From NCBI RefSeq assembly GCF_036323735.1, contig NC_086031.1:31298225-31362224 (forward strand): 64,000 bases of DNA. The letters are read 5' to 3'. The DNA comes from Rattus norvegicus. Taxonomy: Eukaryota > Chordata > Mammalia > Rodentia > Muridae. Shown here piece after piece: positions 50,588-63,893 of this stretch. Every line of letters begins with the position of its first letter. The stretch's first letter is position 1. Both the position numbers and the translations under genes were made by a program. Below the pieces are notes generated by a model, which ran no database searches, was not told the origin of the DNA, and worked only from the letters and a program-made list of their open reading frames with translations.

Positions 50588-53174
50588 GAATTCGGTTAGT
50601 TCCCAATAGGCCGCAGTAGTACTAAGTGGTCTGTTCGGGATATAGAAAAATTTTCACGAATGGAATCAAAATTTCTAGGCGAATTCAGTGAATTCCCAAT
50701 GGGACATGCTTGTATGAGTGTGCTTTTCAATATGTAACAACATTTTAAGGAACGGACTCTAAGTAACATGGTGAATTCAGTAGGTTCCCAATAGGATTCG
50801 CATGTAAAAAGCTTGTATTCAAGATAGAGCAACGTTTTACGGAACGGAAACACTGTTTCTCTGTGAATTCAGTTAGTTCCCAGTAGCAGGCTCTTGTAAT
50901 ATGAGTACTTCTAAAGATTTATCAAAATTTGGTGTGCCGAATCTGAGTACATGGTGAATTCGGTTAGTTCCCAATAGGCCGCAGTAGTACTAAGTGGACT
51001 GTTCGGGATATAGAAAAATTTTCACGAATGGAATCAAAATTTCTAGGCGAATTCAGTGAGTTCCCAATGGGACATGCTTGTATGAGTGTGCTTTTCAATA
51101 TGTAACAACATTTTAAGGAACGGACGCTAAGTATCATGATGTATTCAGTAGGTTCCCAATAGGATTCGCATGTAAAAAGCTTGTTATTCAAGATAGAGCA
51201 ACGTTTTAAGGAACGGAAACACTGTTTCTCTGTGAATTCAGTTAGTTCCCAGTAGCAGGCTCTTGTAATATGCGTACTTCTAAAGATTTATCAAAATTTG
51301 GTTTGCCGAATCTGAGTAACATGGTGAATTCGGTTAGTTCCCAATAGGCCGCAGTAGTAATAAGTGGACTGTTGGGGATATAGAAAAATTTTCACGAATG
51401 GAACCAAAATTTCTAGGCGAATTCAGTGAGTTCCCAATGGGACATGCTTGTATGAGTGTGCTTTTCAATATGTAACAACATTTTAAGGAACGGACTCTAA
51501 GTAACATGGTGAATTCAGTAGGTTCCCAATAGGATTCGCATGTAATAAGCTTATTATTCAAGTTAGAGCAACGTTTTAAGGAACGGACACACTGTTTCTC
51601 TGTGAATTCAGTTAGTTCCCAGTAGCAGGCTCTTGTAATATGCGTACTTCTAAAGATTTATCAAAATTTGATTTGCCGAATCTGAGTAACATGGTGAATT
51701 CGGTTAGTTCCCAATAGGCCGCAGTAGTAATAAGTGGAGTGTTCGGGATACAGAAAAATTTCCATGAATGGAATCGAAATTTCTAGGCGAATTCAGTGAG
51801 TTCCGAATGGGATATGCTTGTATGAGTGTGCTTTTCAATATGTAACAACATTTTAAGGAACGGACTCTAAGTAACATGGTGAATTCAGTAGGTTCCCAAT
51901 AGGATTCGATGTAAAAAGCTTGTTATTCAAGATAGAGCAACGTTTTAAGGAACGGAAACACTGTTTCTCTGTGAATTCAGTTAGTTCCCAGTAGCAGGCT
52001 CTTGTAATATGCGTACTTCTAAAGATTTATCAAAATTTGGTGTGCCGAATCTGAGTAACATGGTGAATTCGGTTAGTTCCCAATAGGCCGCAGTAGTAAT
52101 AAGTGGACTGTTCGGGATATAGAAAAATTTTCACGAATGGAATCAAAATTTCTAGGCGAATTCAGTGAGATCCCAATGGGACATGCTTGTATGAGTGTGC
52201 TTTTCAATATGTAACAACATTTTAAGGAACGGACGCTAAGTATCATGGTGCATTCAGTAGGATCCCAATAGGATTCGCACGTAAAAAGCTTGTTATTCAA
52301 GATAGAGCAACGTTTTACGAAACGGAAACACTGTTTCTCTGTGAATTCAGTTAGTTCCCAGTAGCAGGCTCTTGTAATATGCGTACTTCTAAAGATTTAT
52401 CAAAATTTGGTGTGCCGAATCTGAGTAACATGGTGAATTCGGTTAGTTCCCAATAGGCCGCAGTAGTACTAAGTGGACTGTTCGGGATATAGAAAAATTT
52501 TCATGAATGGAATCAAAATTTCTAGGCGAATTCAGTGAGTTCCCAATGGGACATGCTTGTATGAGTGTGCTTTTCAATATGTAACAACATTTTAAGGAAC
52601 GGACTCTAAGTAACATGTTGAATTCAGTAGGTTCCCAATAGGATTCGCATGTAATAAGCTTGTTATTCAAGATAGAGCAACGTTTTAAGGAACGGAAACA
52701 CTGTTTCTCTGTGAATTCAGTTAGTTCCCAGTAGCAGGCTCTTGTAATATGCGTACTTCTAAAGATTTATCAAAATTTGGTTTGCCGAATCTGAGTAACA
52801 TGGTGAATTCGGTTAGTTCCCAATAGGCCGGAGTAGTAATAAGTGGACTGTTCGGGATATAGAAAAATTTTCACGAATGGAATCAAAATTTCTAGGCGAA
52901 TTCAGTGAGTTCCCAATGGGACATGCTTGTATGAGTGTGCTTTTCAGTATGTAACAACATTTTAAGGAACGGACTCTAAGTAACATGGTGAATTCAGTAG
53001 GTTCCCAATAGGATTCGCATGTAATAAGCTTGTTATTCAAGATAGAGCAACGTTTTAAGGAACGGAAACACTGTTTCTCTGTGAATTCAGTTAGTTCCCA
53101 GTAGCAGGCTCTTGTAATATGCGTACTTCTAAAGATTTATCAAAATTTGGTGTGCCGAATCTGAGTAACATGGT
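50588..53174. repeat. Block Z, 7-monomer higher-order repeat, copy 4 (2587 bp)
   Basis: Matches copies 2 and 3 until its last two monomers. There it has GTGAGATCCC near 52168, an intact HindIII site (AAGCTT) where the others read AAGCAT, TCTGTGAATTC instead of TCTCTGAATTC, and CAGTATG near 52946. The last monomer keeps GGCCGGAG but otherwise reverts to the common form. The right edge of the amplified block therefore lies inside this copy. Confidence 0.84.
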
Positions 53175-53913
53175 GAATTCGGTTAGTTCCCAATAGGCCG
53201 CAGTAGTAATAAGTGGACTGTTCGGGATATAGAAAAATTTCACGAATGGAATCAAAATTTCTAGGCGAATTCAGTGAGTTCCCAATGGGACATGCTTGTA
53301 TGAGTGTGCTTTTCAATATGTAACAACATTTTAAGGAACGGACTCTAAATAACATGGTGAATTCAGTAGGTTCCCAATAGGATTCGCTTGTAATAAGCTT
53401 GTTATTCAAGATAGAGCAACGTTTTAAGGAACGGAAACACTGTTTCTCTGTGAATTCAGTTAGTTCCCAGTAGCAGGCTCTTGTAATATGCGTACTTCTA
53501 AAGATTTATCAAAATTTGGTTTACCGAATCTGAGTAACATGGTGAATTCGGTTAGTTCCCAATAGGCCGCAGTAGTAATAAGTGGAGTGTTCGGGATACA
53601 GAAAAATTTTCACGAATGGAATCAAAATTTCTAGGCGAATTCAGTGAGTTCCCAATGGGACATGCTTGTATGAGTGTGCTTTTCAATATGTAACAACATT
53701 TTGAGGAACGGACTCTAAGTAACATGGTGAATTCAGTAGGTTCCCAATAGGATTCGCATGTAAAAAGCTTGTTATTCAAGATAGAGCAACGTTTTAAGGA
53801 ACGGAAACACTGTTTCTCTGTGAATTCAGTTAGTTCCCAGTAGCAGGCTCTTGTAATATGCGTACTTCTAAAGATTTATCAAAATTTGGTGTGCCGAATC
53901 TGAGTAACATGGT
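53175..53913. repeat. Two linker monomers between block Z and block Y'
   Basis: The first has the one-base D loss (AAATTTCACGAATGG near 53238) and the rare AATAACATGG near 53348. The second has TTTTGAGGAAC near 53700, a class otherwise typical of domains I and II. These two monomers interrupt the domain III class order and look like remnants of an older arrangement. Confidence 0.7.
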
Positions 53914-56900
53914 GAATTCGGTTAGTTCCCAATAGGCCGCAGTAGTAATAAGTGGACTGTTCGGGATATAGAAAAATTTTCACGAATGGAATCAAAATTT
54001 CTAGGCGAATTCAGTGAGTTCCCAATGGGACATGCTTGTATGAGTGTGGTTTTCAATATGTAACAACATTTTAAGGAACGGACGATAAGTATCATGGTGT
54101 ATTCAGTAGGTTCCAATTTGAATTCGCATGTAAAAAGCTTGTTATACAAGATAGAGCAACGTTTTAAGGAACGGAAACACTGTTTCTCTGTGAATTCAGT
54201 TAGTTCCCAGTAGCAGGCTCTTGTAATATGCGTACTTCTAAAGATTTATCAAAATTTGGTGTGCTGAATTTGAGTAACATGGTGAATTCGGTTAGTTCCC
54301 AATAGGCCGCAGTAGTACTAAGTGGACTGTTCGGGATATAGAAAAATTTTCACGAATGGAATCAAAATTTCTAGGCGAATTCAGTGAGTTCCCAATGGGA
54401 CATGCTTGTATGAGTGTGCTTTTCAATATGTAACAACATTTTAAGGAACGGACTCTATGTAACATGGTGAATTCAGTAGGTTCCCAATAGGATTCGCATG
54501 TAATAAGCTTGTTATTCAAGATAGAGCAACGTTTTACGGAACGGAAACACTGTTTCTCTGTTAATTCAGTTAGTTCCCTGTAGCAGGCTCTTGTAATATG
54601 CGTACTTCTAAAGATTTATCAAAATTTGGTGTGCCGATTCTGAGTAACATGGTGAATTGGGTTAGTTCCCAATAGGCCGCAGTAGTACTAAGTGGACTGT
54701 TCGGGATATAGAAAAATTTTCACGAAAGGAATCAAAATTTCTAGGCGAATTCAGTGAGTTCCCAATGGGACATGCTTGTATGAGTGTGCTTTTCAATATG
54801 TAACAACATTTTAAGGAACGGACTCTAAGTAACTTGGTGAATTCAGTACGTTTCCAATAGGATTCGCATGTAATAAGCTTGTTATTCAAGATAGAGCAAT
54901 GTTTTAAGGAACGGAAACACTGTTTCTCTGTGAATTCAGTTAGTTCCCAGTAGCAGGCTCTTGTAATATGCGTACTTCTAAAGATTTATCAAAATTTGGT
55001 TTGCCGAATCTGAGTAACATGGTGAATTCGGTTAGTTCCCAATAGGCCGCAGTAGTAATAAGTGGAGTGTTCGGGATACAGAAAAATTTTCACGAATGGA
55101 ATCAAAATTTCTAGGCGAATTCAGTGAGTTCCCAATGGGACATGCTTGTATGAGTGTGCTTTTCAATATGTAACAACATTTTAAGGAACGGACTCTAAGT
55201 AACATGGTGAATTCAGTAGGTTCCCAATAGGATTCGCATGTAAAAAGCTTGTTATTCAAGATAGAGCAACGTTTTAAGGAACGGAAACACTGTTTATCTG
55301 TGAATTCAGTTAGTTCCCAGTAGCAGGCTCTTGTAATATGCGTACTTCTAAAGTTTTATCAAAATTTGGTGTGCCGAATCTGAGTAACATGGTGAATTCG
55401 GTTAGTTCCCAATAGGCCGCAGTAGTAATAAGTGGACTGTTCGGGATATAGAAAAATTTTCACGAATGGAATCAAAATTTCTAGGCGAATTCCGTGAGTT
55501 CCCAATGGGACATGCTTGTATGAGTGTGCTTTTCAATATGTAACAACATTTTAAGGAACGGACGCTAAGTATCATGGTGTATTCAGTAGGTTCCCAATAG
55601 GATTCGCATGTAATAAGCTTGTTATTCAAGATAGAGCAACGTTTTAAGGAACAGAAACACTGTTTCTCTGTGAATTCAGTTAGTTCCCAGTAGCAGGCTC
55701 TTGTAATATGCGTACTTCTAAAGATTTATCAAATTTGGTTTGCCGAATCTGAGTAACATGGTGAATTCGGTTAGTTCCCAATAGGCCGCAGTAGTAATAA
55801 GCGGAGTGTTCAGGATACAGAAAAATTTTCACGAATGGAATCAAAATTTCTAGGCGAATTCAGTGAGTTCCCAATGGGACATGCTTGTATGAGTGTGCTT
55901 TTCAATATGTAACAACATTTTAAGGAATGGACTCTAAGTAACATGGTGAATTCAGAAGGTTCCCAATAGGATTCGCATGTAAAAAGCTTGTTATTCAAGA
56001 TAGAGCAACGTTTTAAGGAACGGAAACACTGTTTCTCTGTGAATTCAGTTAGTTCCCAGTAGCAGGCTCTTTAATATGCGTACTTCTAAAGATTTATCAA
56101 AATTTGGTGTGCCGAATCTGAGTAACATGGTGAATTCGGTTAGTTCCCAATAGGCCGCAGTAGTACTAAGTGGTCTGTTCAGGAATTAGAAAAATTTTCA
56201 CGAATGGAATCAAAATTTCTAGGCGAATTCAGTGAATTCCCAATGGGACATGCTTGTATGAGTGTGCTTTTCAATATGTAACAACATTTTAAGGAACGGA
56301 CTCTAAGTAACTTGGTGAATTCAGTAGGTTCCCAATAGGATTCGCATGTAAAAAGCTTGTATTCAAGATAGAGCAACGTTTTACGGAACGGAAACACTGT
56401 TTCTCTGTGAATTCAGTTAGTTCCCAGTAGCAGGCTCTTGTAATATGCGTACTTCTAAAGATTTATCAAAATTTGGTGTGCCGAATCTGAGTAACATGGT
56501 GAATTCGGTTAGTTCCCAATAGGCCGCAGTAGTAATAAGTGGACTGTTCGGGATATAGAAAAATTTTCACGAATGGAATCAAAATTTCTAGGTGAATTCC
56601 GTGAGTTCCCAATGGGACATGCTTGTATGAGTGTGCTTTTCAATATGTAACAACATTTTAAGGAACGGACGCTAAGTATCATGGTGTATTCAGTAGGTTC
56701 CCAATAGTATTCGCATGTAAAAAGCTTGTTATTCAAGATAGAGCAACGTTTTAAGGAACGGAAACACTGTTTCTCTGTGAATTCAGTTAGTTCCCGGTAG
56801 CAGGCTCTTGTAATATGCGTACTTCTAAAGATTTATCAAAATTTGGTTTGCCGAATCTGAGTAACATGGTGAATTCGGTTAGTTCCCAATAGGCCGCAGT

Positions 56901-57240
56901 AGTAATAAGTGGACTGTTGGGGATATAGAAAAATTTTCACGAATGGAACCAAAATTTCTAGGCGAATTCAGTGAGTTCCCAATGGGACATGCTTGTATGA
57001 GTGTGCTTTTCAATATGTAACAACATTTTAAGGAACGGACTCTAAGTACCATGGTGAATTCAGTAGGTTCCCAATAGGATTCGCATGTAATAAGCTTATT
57101 ATTCAAGTTAGAGCAACGTTTTAAGGAACGGACACACTGTTTCTCTGTGAATTCAGTTAGTTCCCAGTAGCAGGCTCTTGTAATATGCGTACTTCTAAAG
57201 ATTTATCAAAATTTGGTTTGCCGAATCTGAGTAACATGGT
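53914..57240. repeat. Block Y', 9 monomers, second copy of block Y
   Basis: Matches 40607-43934 at an offset of about 13,307 bp: CCAATTTGAATTCGC near 54113, GTACGTTTCC near 54847, TATCAAATTTGG near 55727, AAGCGGAGTGTTCAGG near 55799 and AAGTGGTCTG near 56168. It is more mutated than block Y. It has a one-base loss in GGCTCTTTAATATG near 56067, AGGAATTAG near 56182, GGTGAATTCCGTG near 56591 and CCCGGTAGC near 56792. Confidence 0.78.
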
Positions 57241-58347
57241 GAATTCGGTTAGTTCCCAATAGGCCGAGTAGTACTAAGTGGACTGTTCGGGATATAGAAA
57301 AATTTTCACGAATGGAATCAAAATTTCTAGGCGAATTCAGTGAGTTCCCAATGGGACATGCTTGTATGAGTGTGCTTTTCAATATGTAACAACATTTTAA
57401 GGAACGGACTCTAAGTAACATGTTGAATTCAGTAGGTTCCCAATAGGATTCGCATGTAATAAGCTTGTTATTCAAGATAGAGCAACGTTTTAAGGAACGG
57501 AAACACTGTTTCTCTGTGAATTCAGTTAGTTCCCAGTAGCAGGCTCTTGTAATATGCGTACTTCTAAAGATTTATCAAAATTTGGTTTGCCGAATCTGAG
57601 TAACATGGTGAATTCGGTTAGTTCCCAATAGGCCGCAGTAGTACTAAGTGGACTGTTCGGGATATAGAAAAATTTTCACGAATGGAATCAAAATTTCTAG
57701 GCGAATTCAGTGAGTTCCCAATGGGACATGCTTGTATGAGTGTGCTTTTCAATATGTAACAACATTTTAAGGAATGGACTCTAAGTAACATGGTGAATTC
57801 AGTAGGTTCCCAAAGGATTCGCATGTAATAAGCTTGTTATTCAAGATAGAGCAACGTTTTAAGGAACGGAAACACTGTTTCTCTGTGAATTCAGTTAGTT
57901 CCCAGTAGCAGGCTCTTGTAATATGCGTACTTCTAAAGATTTATCAAAATTTGGTTTGCCTAATCTGAGTAACATGGTGAATTCGGTTAGCTCCCAATAG
58001 GCCGCAGTAGTAATAAGTGGAGTGTTCGGGATACAGAAAAATTTTCACGAATGGAATCAAAATTTCTAGGCGAATTCAGTGAGTTCCCAATGGGACATGC
58101 TTGTATGAGTGTGCTTTTCAATATGTAACAACATTTTAAGGAACGGACTCTAAGTAACATGGTGAATTCAGTAGGTTCCCAAAGGATTCGCATGTAATAA
58201 GCTTGTTATTCAAGATAGAGCAACGTTTTAAGGAACGGAAACACTGTTTCTCTGTGAATTCAGTTAGTTCCCAGTAGCAGGCTCTTGTAATATGCGTACT
58301 TCTAAAGATTTATCAAAATTTGGTTTGCCGAATCTGAGTAACATGGT
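57241..58347. repeat. Three monomers leading into block X'
   Basis: The first has a one-base loss in GGCCGAGTAG near 57264 and the CATGTTGAATTC marker. The second and third carry the CCCAAAGGATTC loss, and the third also has GTTAGCTCCC. They repeat the classes found at 36171-38388 on the left side of block X, so the context of X is duplicated along with X itself. Confidence 0.75.
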
Positions 58348-60935
58348 GAATTCGGTTAGTTCCCAATAGGCCGCAGTAGTACTAAGTGGACTGTTCGGGA
58401 TATAGAAAAATTTTCACGAATGGAATCAAAATTTCTAGGCGAATTCAGTGAGTTCCCAATGGGACATGCTTGTATGAGTGTGCTTTTCAATATGTAACAA
58501 CATTTTAAGGAACGGACTCTAAGTAACATGTTGAATTCAGTAGGTTCCCAATAGGATTCGCATGTAATAAGCTTGTTATTCAAGATAGAGCAACGTTTTA
58601 AGGAACGGAAACACTGTTTCTCTGTGAATTCAGTTAGTTCCCAGTAGCAGGCTCTTGTAATATGCGTACTTCTAAAGATTTATCAAAATTTGCTGTGCCG
58701 AATCTGAGTAACATGGTGAATTCGGTTAGTTCCCAATAGGCCGCAGTAGTAATAAGTGGACTGTTCGGGATATAGAAAAATTTTCACGAATGGAATCAAA
58801 ATTTTTAGGCGAATTCAGTGAGTTCCCAATGGGACATGCTTGTATGAGTGTGCTTTTCAATATGTAACAACATTTTAAGGAACGGACTCTAAGTAACATG
58901 GTGAATTCAGTAGGTTCCCAAAGGATTCGCATGTAATAAGCTTGTTATTCAAGATAGAGCAACGTTTTAAGGAACGGAAACACTGTTTCTCTGTGAATTC
59001 AGTTAGTTCCCAGTAGCAGGCTCTTGTAATATGCGTACTTCTAAAGATTTATCAAAATTTGGTTTGCCTAATCTGAGTAACATGGTGAATTCGGTTAGCT
59101 CCCAATAGGCCGCAGTAGTAATAAGTGGAGTGTTCGGGATACAGAAAAATTTTCACGAATGGAATCAAAATTTCTAGGCGAATTCAGTGAGTTCCCAATG
59201 GGACATGCTTGTATGAGTGTGCTTTTCAATATGTAACAACATTTTAAGGAACGGACTCTAAGTAACATGGTGAATTCAGTAGGTTCCCAAAGGATTCGCA
59301 TGTAATAAGCTTGTTATTCAAGATAGAGCAACGATTTAAGGAACGGAAACACTGTTTCTCTGTGAATTCAGTTAGTTCCCAGTAGCAGGCTCTTGTAATA
59401 TGCGTACTTCTAAAGATTTATCAAAATTTGGTTTGCCGAATCTGAGTAACATGGTGAATTCGGTTAGTTCCCAATAGGCCGCAGTAGTACTAAGTGGACT
59501 GTTCGGGATATAGAAAAATTTTCACGAATGGAATCAAAATTTCTAGGCGAATTCAGTGAGTTCCCAATGGGACATGCTTGTATGAGTGTGCTTTTCAATA
59601 TGTAACAACATTTTAAGGAACGGACTCTAAGTAACATGTTGAATTCAGTAGGTTCCCAATAGGATTCGCATGTAATAAGCTTGTTATTCAAGATAGAGCA
59701 ACGTTTTAAGGAACGGAAACACTGTTTCTCTGTGAATTCAGTTAGTTCCCAGTAGCAGGCTCTTGTAATATGCGTACTTCTAAAGATTTATCAAAATTTG
59801 GTTTGCCGAATCTGAGTAACATGGTGAATTCGGTTAGTTCCCAATAGGCCGCAGTAGTAATAAGTGGACTGTTCGGGATACAGAAAAATTTTCACGAATG
59901 GAATCAAAATTTCTAGGCGAATTCAGTGAGTTCCCAATGGGACATGCTTGTATGAGTGTGCTATTCAAAATGTAACAACATTTTAAGGAACGGACTCTAA
60001 GTAACATGGTGAATTCAGTAGGTTCCCAATAGGATTCGCATGTAATAAGCTTGTTATTCAAGATAGAGCAACGTTTTAAGGAACGGAAACACTGTTTCTC
60101 TGTGAATTCAGTTAGTTCCCAGTAGCAGGCTCTTGTAATATGCGTACTTCTAAAGATTTATCAAAATTTGGTTTGCCGAATTTGAGTAACATGGTGAATT
60201 CGGTTAGTTCCCAATCGGCCGCAGTAGTAATAAGTGGAGTGTTCGGAATACAGAAAAATTTTCACGAATGGAATCAAAATTTCTAGGCGAATTCAGTTAG
60301 TTCCCAATGGGACATGCTTGTATGAGTGTGCTTTTCAATATGTAACAACATTTTAAGGAACGGACTCTAAGTAACATGGTGAATTCAGTAGGTTCACAAT
60401 AGGATTCGCATGTAAAAAGCTTGTTATTCAAGATAGAGCAACGTTTTAAGGAACGGAAACACTGTTTCTCTGTGAATTCAGTTAGTTCCCAGTAGCAGGC
60501 TCTTGTAATATGCGTACTTCTAAAGATTTATCAAAATTTGGTTTGCCGAATCTGAGTAACATGGTGAATTCGGTTAGTTCCCAATAGGCCGCAGTAGTAA
60601 TAAGTGGAGTGTTCGGGATACAGAAAAATTTTCACGAATGGAATCAAAATTTCTAGGCGAATTCAGTGAGTTCCCAATGGGACATGCTTGTATGAGTGTG
60701 CTTTTCAATATGTAACAACATTTTAAGGAACGGACGATAAGTATCATGGTGTATTCAGTAGGTTCCAATTTGAATTCGCATGTAAAAAGCTTGTTATTCA
60801 AGATAGAGCAACGTTTTAAGGAACGGAAACACTGTTTCTCTGTGAATTCAGTTAGTTCCCAGTAGCAGGCTCTTGTAATATGCGTACTTCTAAAGATTTA
60901 TCAAAATTTGGTGTGCCGAATCTGAGTAACATGGT
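58348..60935. repeat. Block X', 7-monomer higher-order repeat, copy 2 (2588 bp)
   Basis: Matches block X (38389-40976) at an offset of 19,959 bp, with TTTGCTGTGCC near 58690, TTTTTAGGCG near 58802, GTGCTATTCAAAATG near 59959, TTCGGAATACAG near 60242 and CCAATTTGAATTCGC near 60765. A private change is AACGATTTAAGG near 59331. It is followed directly by another copy. Confidence 0.85.
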
Positions 60936-63523
60936 GAATTCGGTTAGTTCCCAATAGGCCGCAGTAGTACTAAGTGGACTGTTCGGGATATAGAAAAATT
61001 TTCACGAATGGAATCAAAATTTCTAGGCGAATTCAGTGAGTTCCCAATGGGACATGCTTGTATGAGTGTGCTTTTCAATATGTAACAACATTTTAAGGAA
61101 CGGACTCTAAGTAACATGTTGAATTCAGTAGGTTCCCAATAGGATTCGCATGTAATAAGCTTGTTATTCAAGATAGAGCAACGTTTTAAGGAACGGAAAC
61201 ACTGTTTCTCTGTGAATTCAGTTAGTTCCCAGTAGCAGGCTCTTGTAATATGCGTACTTCTAAAGATTTATCAAAATTTGCTGTGCCGAATCTGAGTAAC
61301 ATGGTGAATTCGGTTAGTTCCCAATAGGCCGCAGTAGTAATAAGTGGACTGTTCGGGATATAGAAAAATTTTCACGAATGGAATCAAAATTTTTAGGCGA
61401 ATTCAGTGAGTTCCCAATGGGACATGCTTGTATGAGTGTGCTTTTCAATATGTAACAACATTTTAAGGAACGGACTCTAAGTAACATGGTGAATTCAGTA
61501 GGTTCCCAAAGGATTCGCATGTAATAAGCTTGTTATTCAAGATAGAGCAACGTTTTAAGGAACGGAAACACTGTTTCTCTGTGAATTCAGTTAGTTCCCA
61601 GTAGCAGGCTCTTGTAATATGCGTACTTCTAAAGATTTATCAAAATTTGGTTTGCCTAATCTGAGTAACATGGTGAATTCGGTTAGCTCCCAATAGGCCG
61701 CAGTAGTAATAAGTGGAGTGTTCGGGATACAGAAAAATTTTCACGAATGGAATCAAAATTTCTAGGCGAATTCAGTGAGTTCCCAATGGGACATGCTTGT
61801 ATGAGTGTGCTTTTCAATATGTAACAACATTTTAAGGAACGGACTCTAAGTAACATGGTGAATTCAGTAGGTTCCCAAAGGATTCGCATGTAATAAGCTT
61901 GTTATTCAAGATAGAGCAACGTTTTAAGGAACGGAAACACTGTTTCTCTGTGAATTCAGTTAGTTCCCAGTAGCAGGCTCTTGTAATATGCGTACTTCTA
62001 AAGATTTATCAAAATTTGGTTTGCCGAATCTGAGTAACATGGTGAATTCGGTTAGTTCCCAATAGGCCGCAGTAGTACTAAGTGGACTGTTCGGGATATA
62101 GAAAAATTTTCACGAATGGAATCAAAATTTCTAGGCGAATTCAGTGAGTTCCCAATGGGACATGCTTGTATGAGTGTGCTTTTCAATATGTAACAACATT
62201 TTAAGGAACGGACTCTAAGTAACATGTTGAATTCAGTAGGTTCCCAATAGGATTCGCATGTAATAAGCTTGTTATTCAAGATAGAGCAACGTTTTAAGGA
62301 ACGGAAACACTGTTTCTCTGTGAATTCAGTTAGTTCCCAGTAGCAGGCTCTTGTAATATGCGTACTTCTAAAGATTTATCAAAATTTGGTTTGCCGAATC
62401 TGAGTAACATGGTGAATTCGGTTAGTTCCCAATAGGCCGCAGTAGTAATAAGTGGACTGTTCGGGATACAGAAAAATTTTCACGAATGGAATCAAAATTT
62501 CTAGGCGAATTCAGTGAGTTCCCAATGGGACATGCTTGTATGAGTGTGCTATTCAAAATGTAACAACATTTTAAGGAACGGACTCTAAGTAACATGGTGA
62601 ATTCAGTAGGTTCCCAATAGGATTCGCATGTAATAAGCTTGTTATTCAAGATAGAGCAACGTTTTAAGGAACGGAAACACTGTTTCTCTGTGAATTCAGT
62701 TAGTTCCCAGTAGCAGGCTCTTGTAATATGCGTACTTCTAAAGATTTATCAAAATTTGGTTTGCCGAATTTGAGTAACATGGTGAATTCGGTTAGTTCCC
62801 AATCGGCCGCAGTAGTAATAAGTGGAGTGTTCGGAATACAGAAAAATTTTCACGAATGGAATCAAAATTTCTAGGCGAATTCAGTTAGTTCCCAATGGGA
62901 CATGCTTGTATGAGTGTGCTTTTCAATATGTAACAACATTTTAAGGAACGGACTCTAAGTAACATGGTGAATTCAGTAGGTTCACAATAGGATTCGCATG
63001 TAAAAAGCTTGTTATTCAAGATAGAGCAACGTTTTAAGGAACGGAAACACTGTTTCTCTGTGAATTCAGTTAGTTCCCAGTAGCAGGCTCTTGTAATATG
63101 CGTACTTCTAAAGATTTATCAAAATTTGGTTTGCCGAATCTGAGTAACATGGTGAATTCGGTTAGTTCCCAATAGGCCGCAGTAGTAATAAGTGGAGTGT
63201 TCGGGATACAGAAAAATTTTCACGAATGGAATCAAAATTTCTAGGCGAATTCAGTGAGTTCCCAATGGGACATGCTTGTATGAGTGTGCTTTTCAATATG
63301 TAACAACATTTTAAGGAACGGACGATAAGTATCATGGTGTATTCAGTAGGTTCCAATTTGAATTCGCATGTAAAAAGCTTGTTATTCAAGATAGAGCAAC
63401 GTTTTAAGGAACGGAAACACTGTTTCTCTGTGAATTCAGTTAGTTCCCAGTAGCAGGCTCTTGTAATATGCGTACTTCTAAAGATTTATCAAAATTTGGT
63501 TTGCCGAATCTGAGTAACATGGT
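60936..63523. repeat. Block X'', 7-monomer higher-order repeat, copy 3 (2588 bp)
   Basis: Tandem copy of 58348-60935 at an offset of 2588 bp, with the same markers near 61278, 61390, 62547, 62830 and 63353. I see almost no differences from X'. Its last monomer (63154-63523) was duplicated once more. Confidence 0.86.
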
Positions 63524-63893
63524 GAATTCGGTTAGTTCCCAATAGGCCGCAGTAGTAATAAGTGGAGTGTTCGGGATACAGAAAAATTTTCACGAATGGA
63601 ATCAAAATTTCTAGGCGAATTCAGTGAGTTCCCAATGGGACATGCTTGTATGAGTGTGCTTTTCAATATGTAACAACATTTTAAGGAACGGACGATAAGT
63701 ATCATGGTGTATTCAGTAGGTTCCAATTTGAATTCGCATGTAAAAAGCTTGTTATTCAAGATAGAGCAACGTTTTAAGGAACGGAAACACTGTTTCTCTG
63801 TGAATTCAGTTAGTTCCCAGTAGCAGGCTCTTGTAATATGCGTACTTCTAAAGATTTATCAAAATTTGGTGTGCCGAATCTGAGTAACATGGT
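63524..63893. repeat. Single-monomer perfect duplication (370 bp)
   Basis: Positions 63491-63860 read the same as 63121-63490 with no difference that I can find, so the CCAATTTGAATTCGC monomer is present twice in succession. After it the text returns to the TTTGGTGTGCC/GTACTAAG class that normally follows this monomer in block X, so exactly one unit was gained. Confidence 0.85.

Noticed and set aside
42826..53174. The four Z copies as an assembly artefact
   Set aside because: Not adopted as the explanation, because the copies carry nested differences and copy 4 changes at its right edge. It cannot be excluded without reads, so it is listed as a check in the finding.
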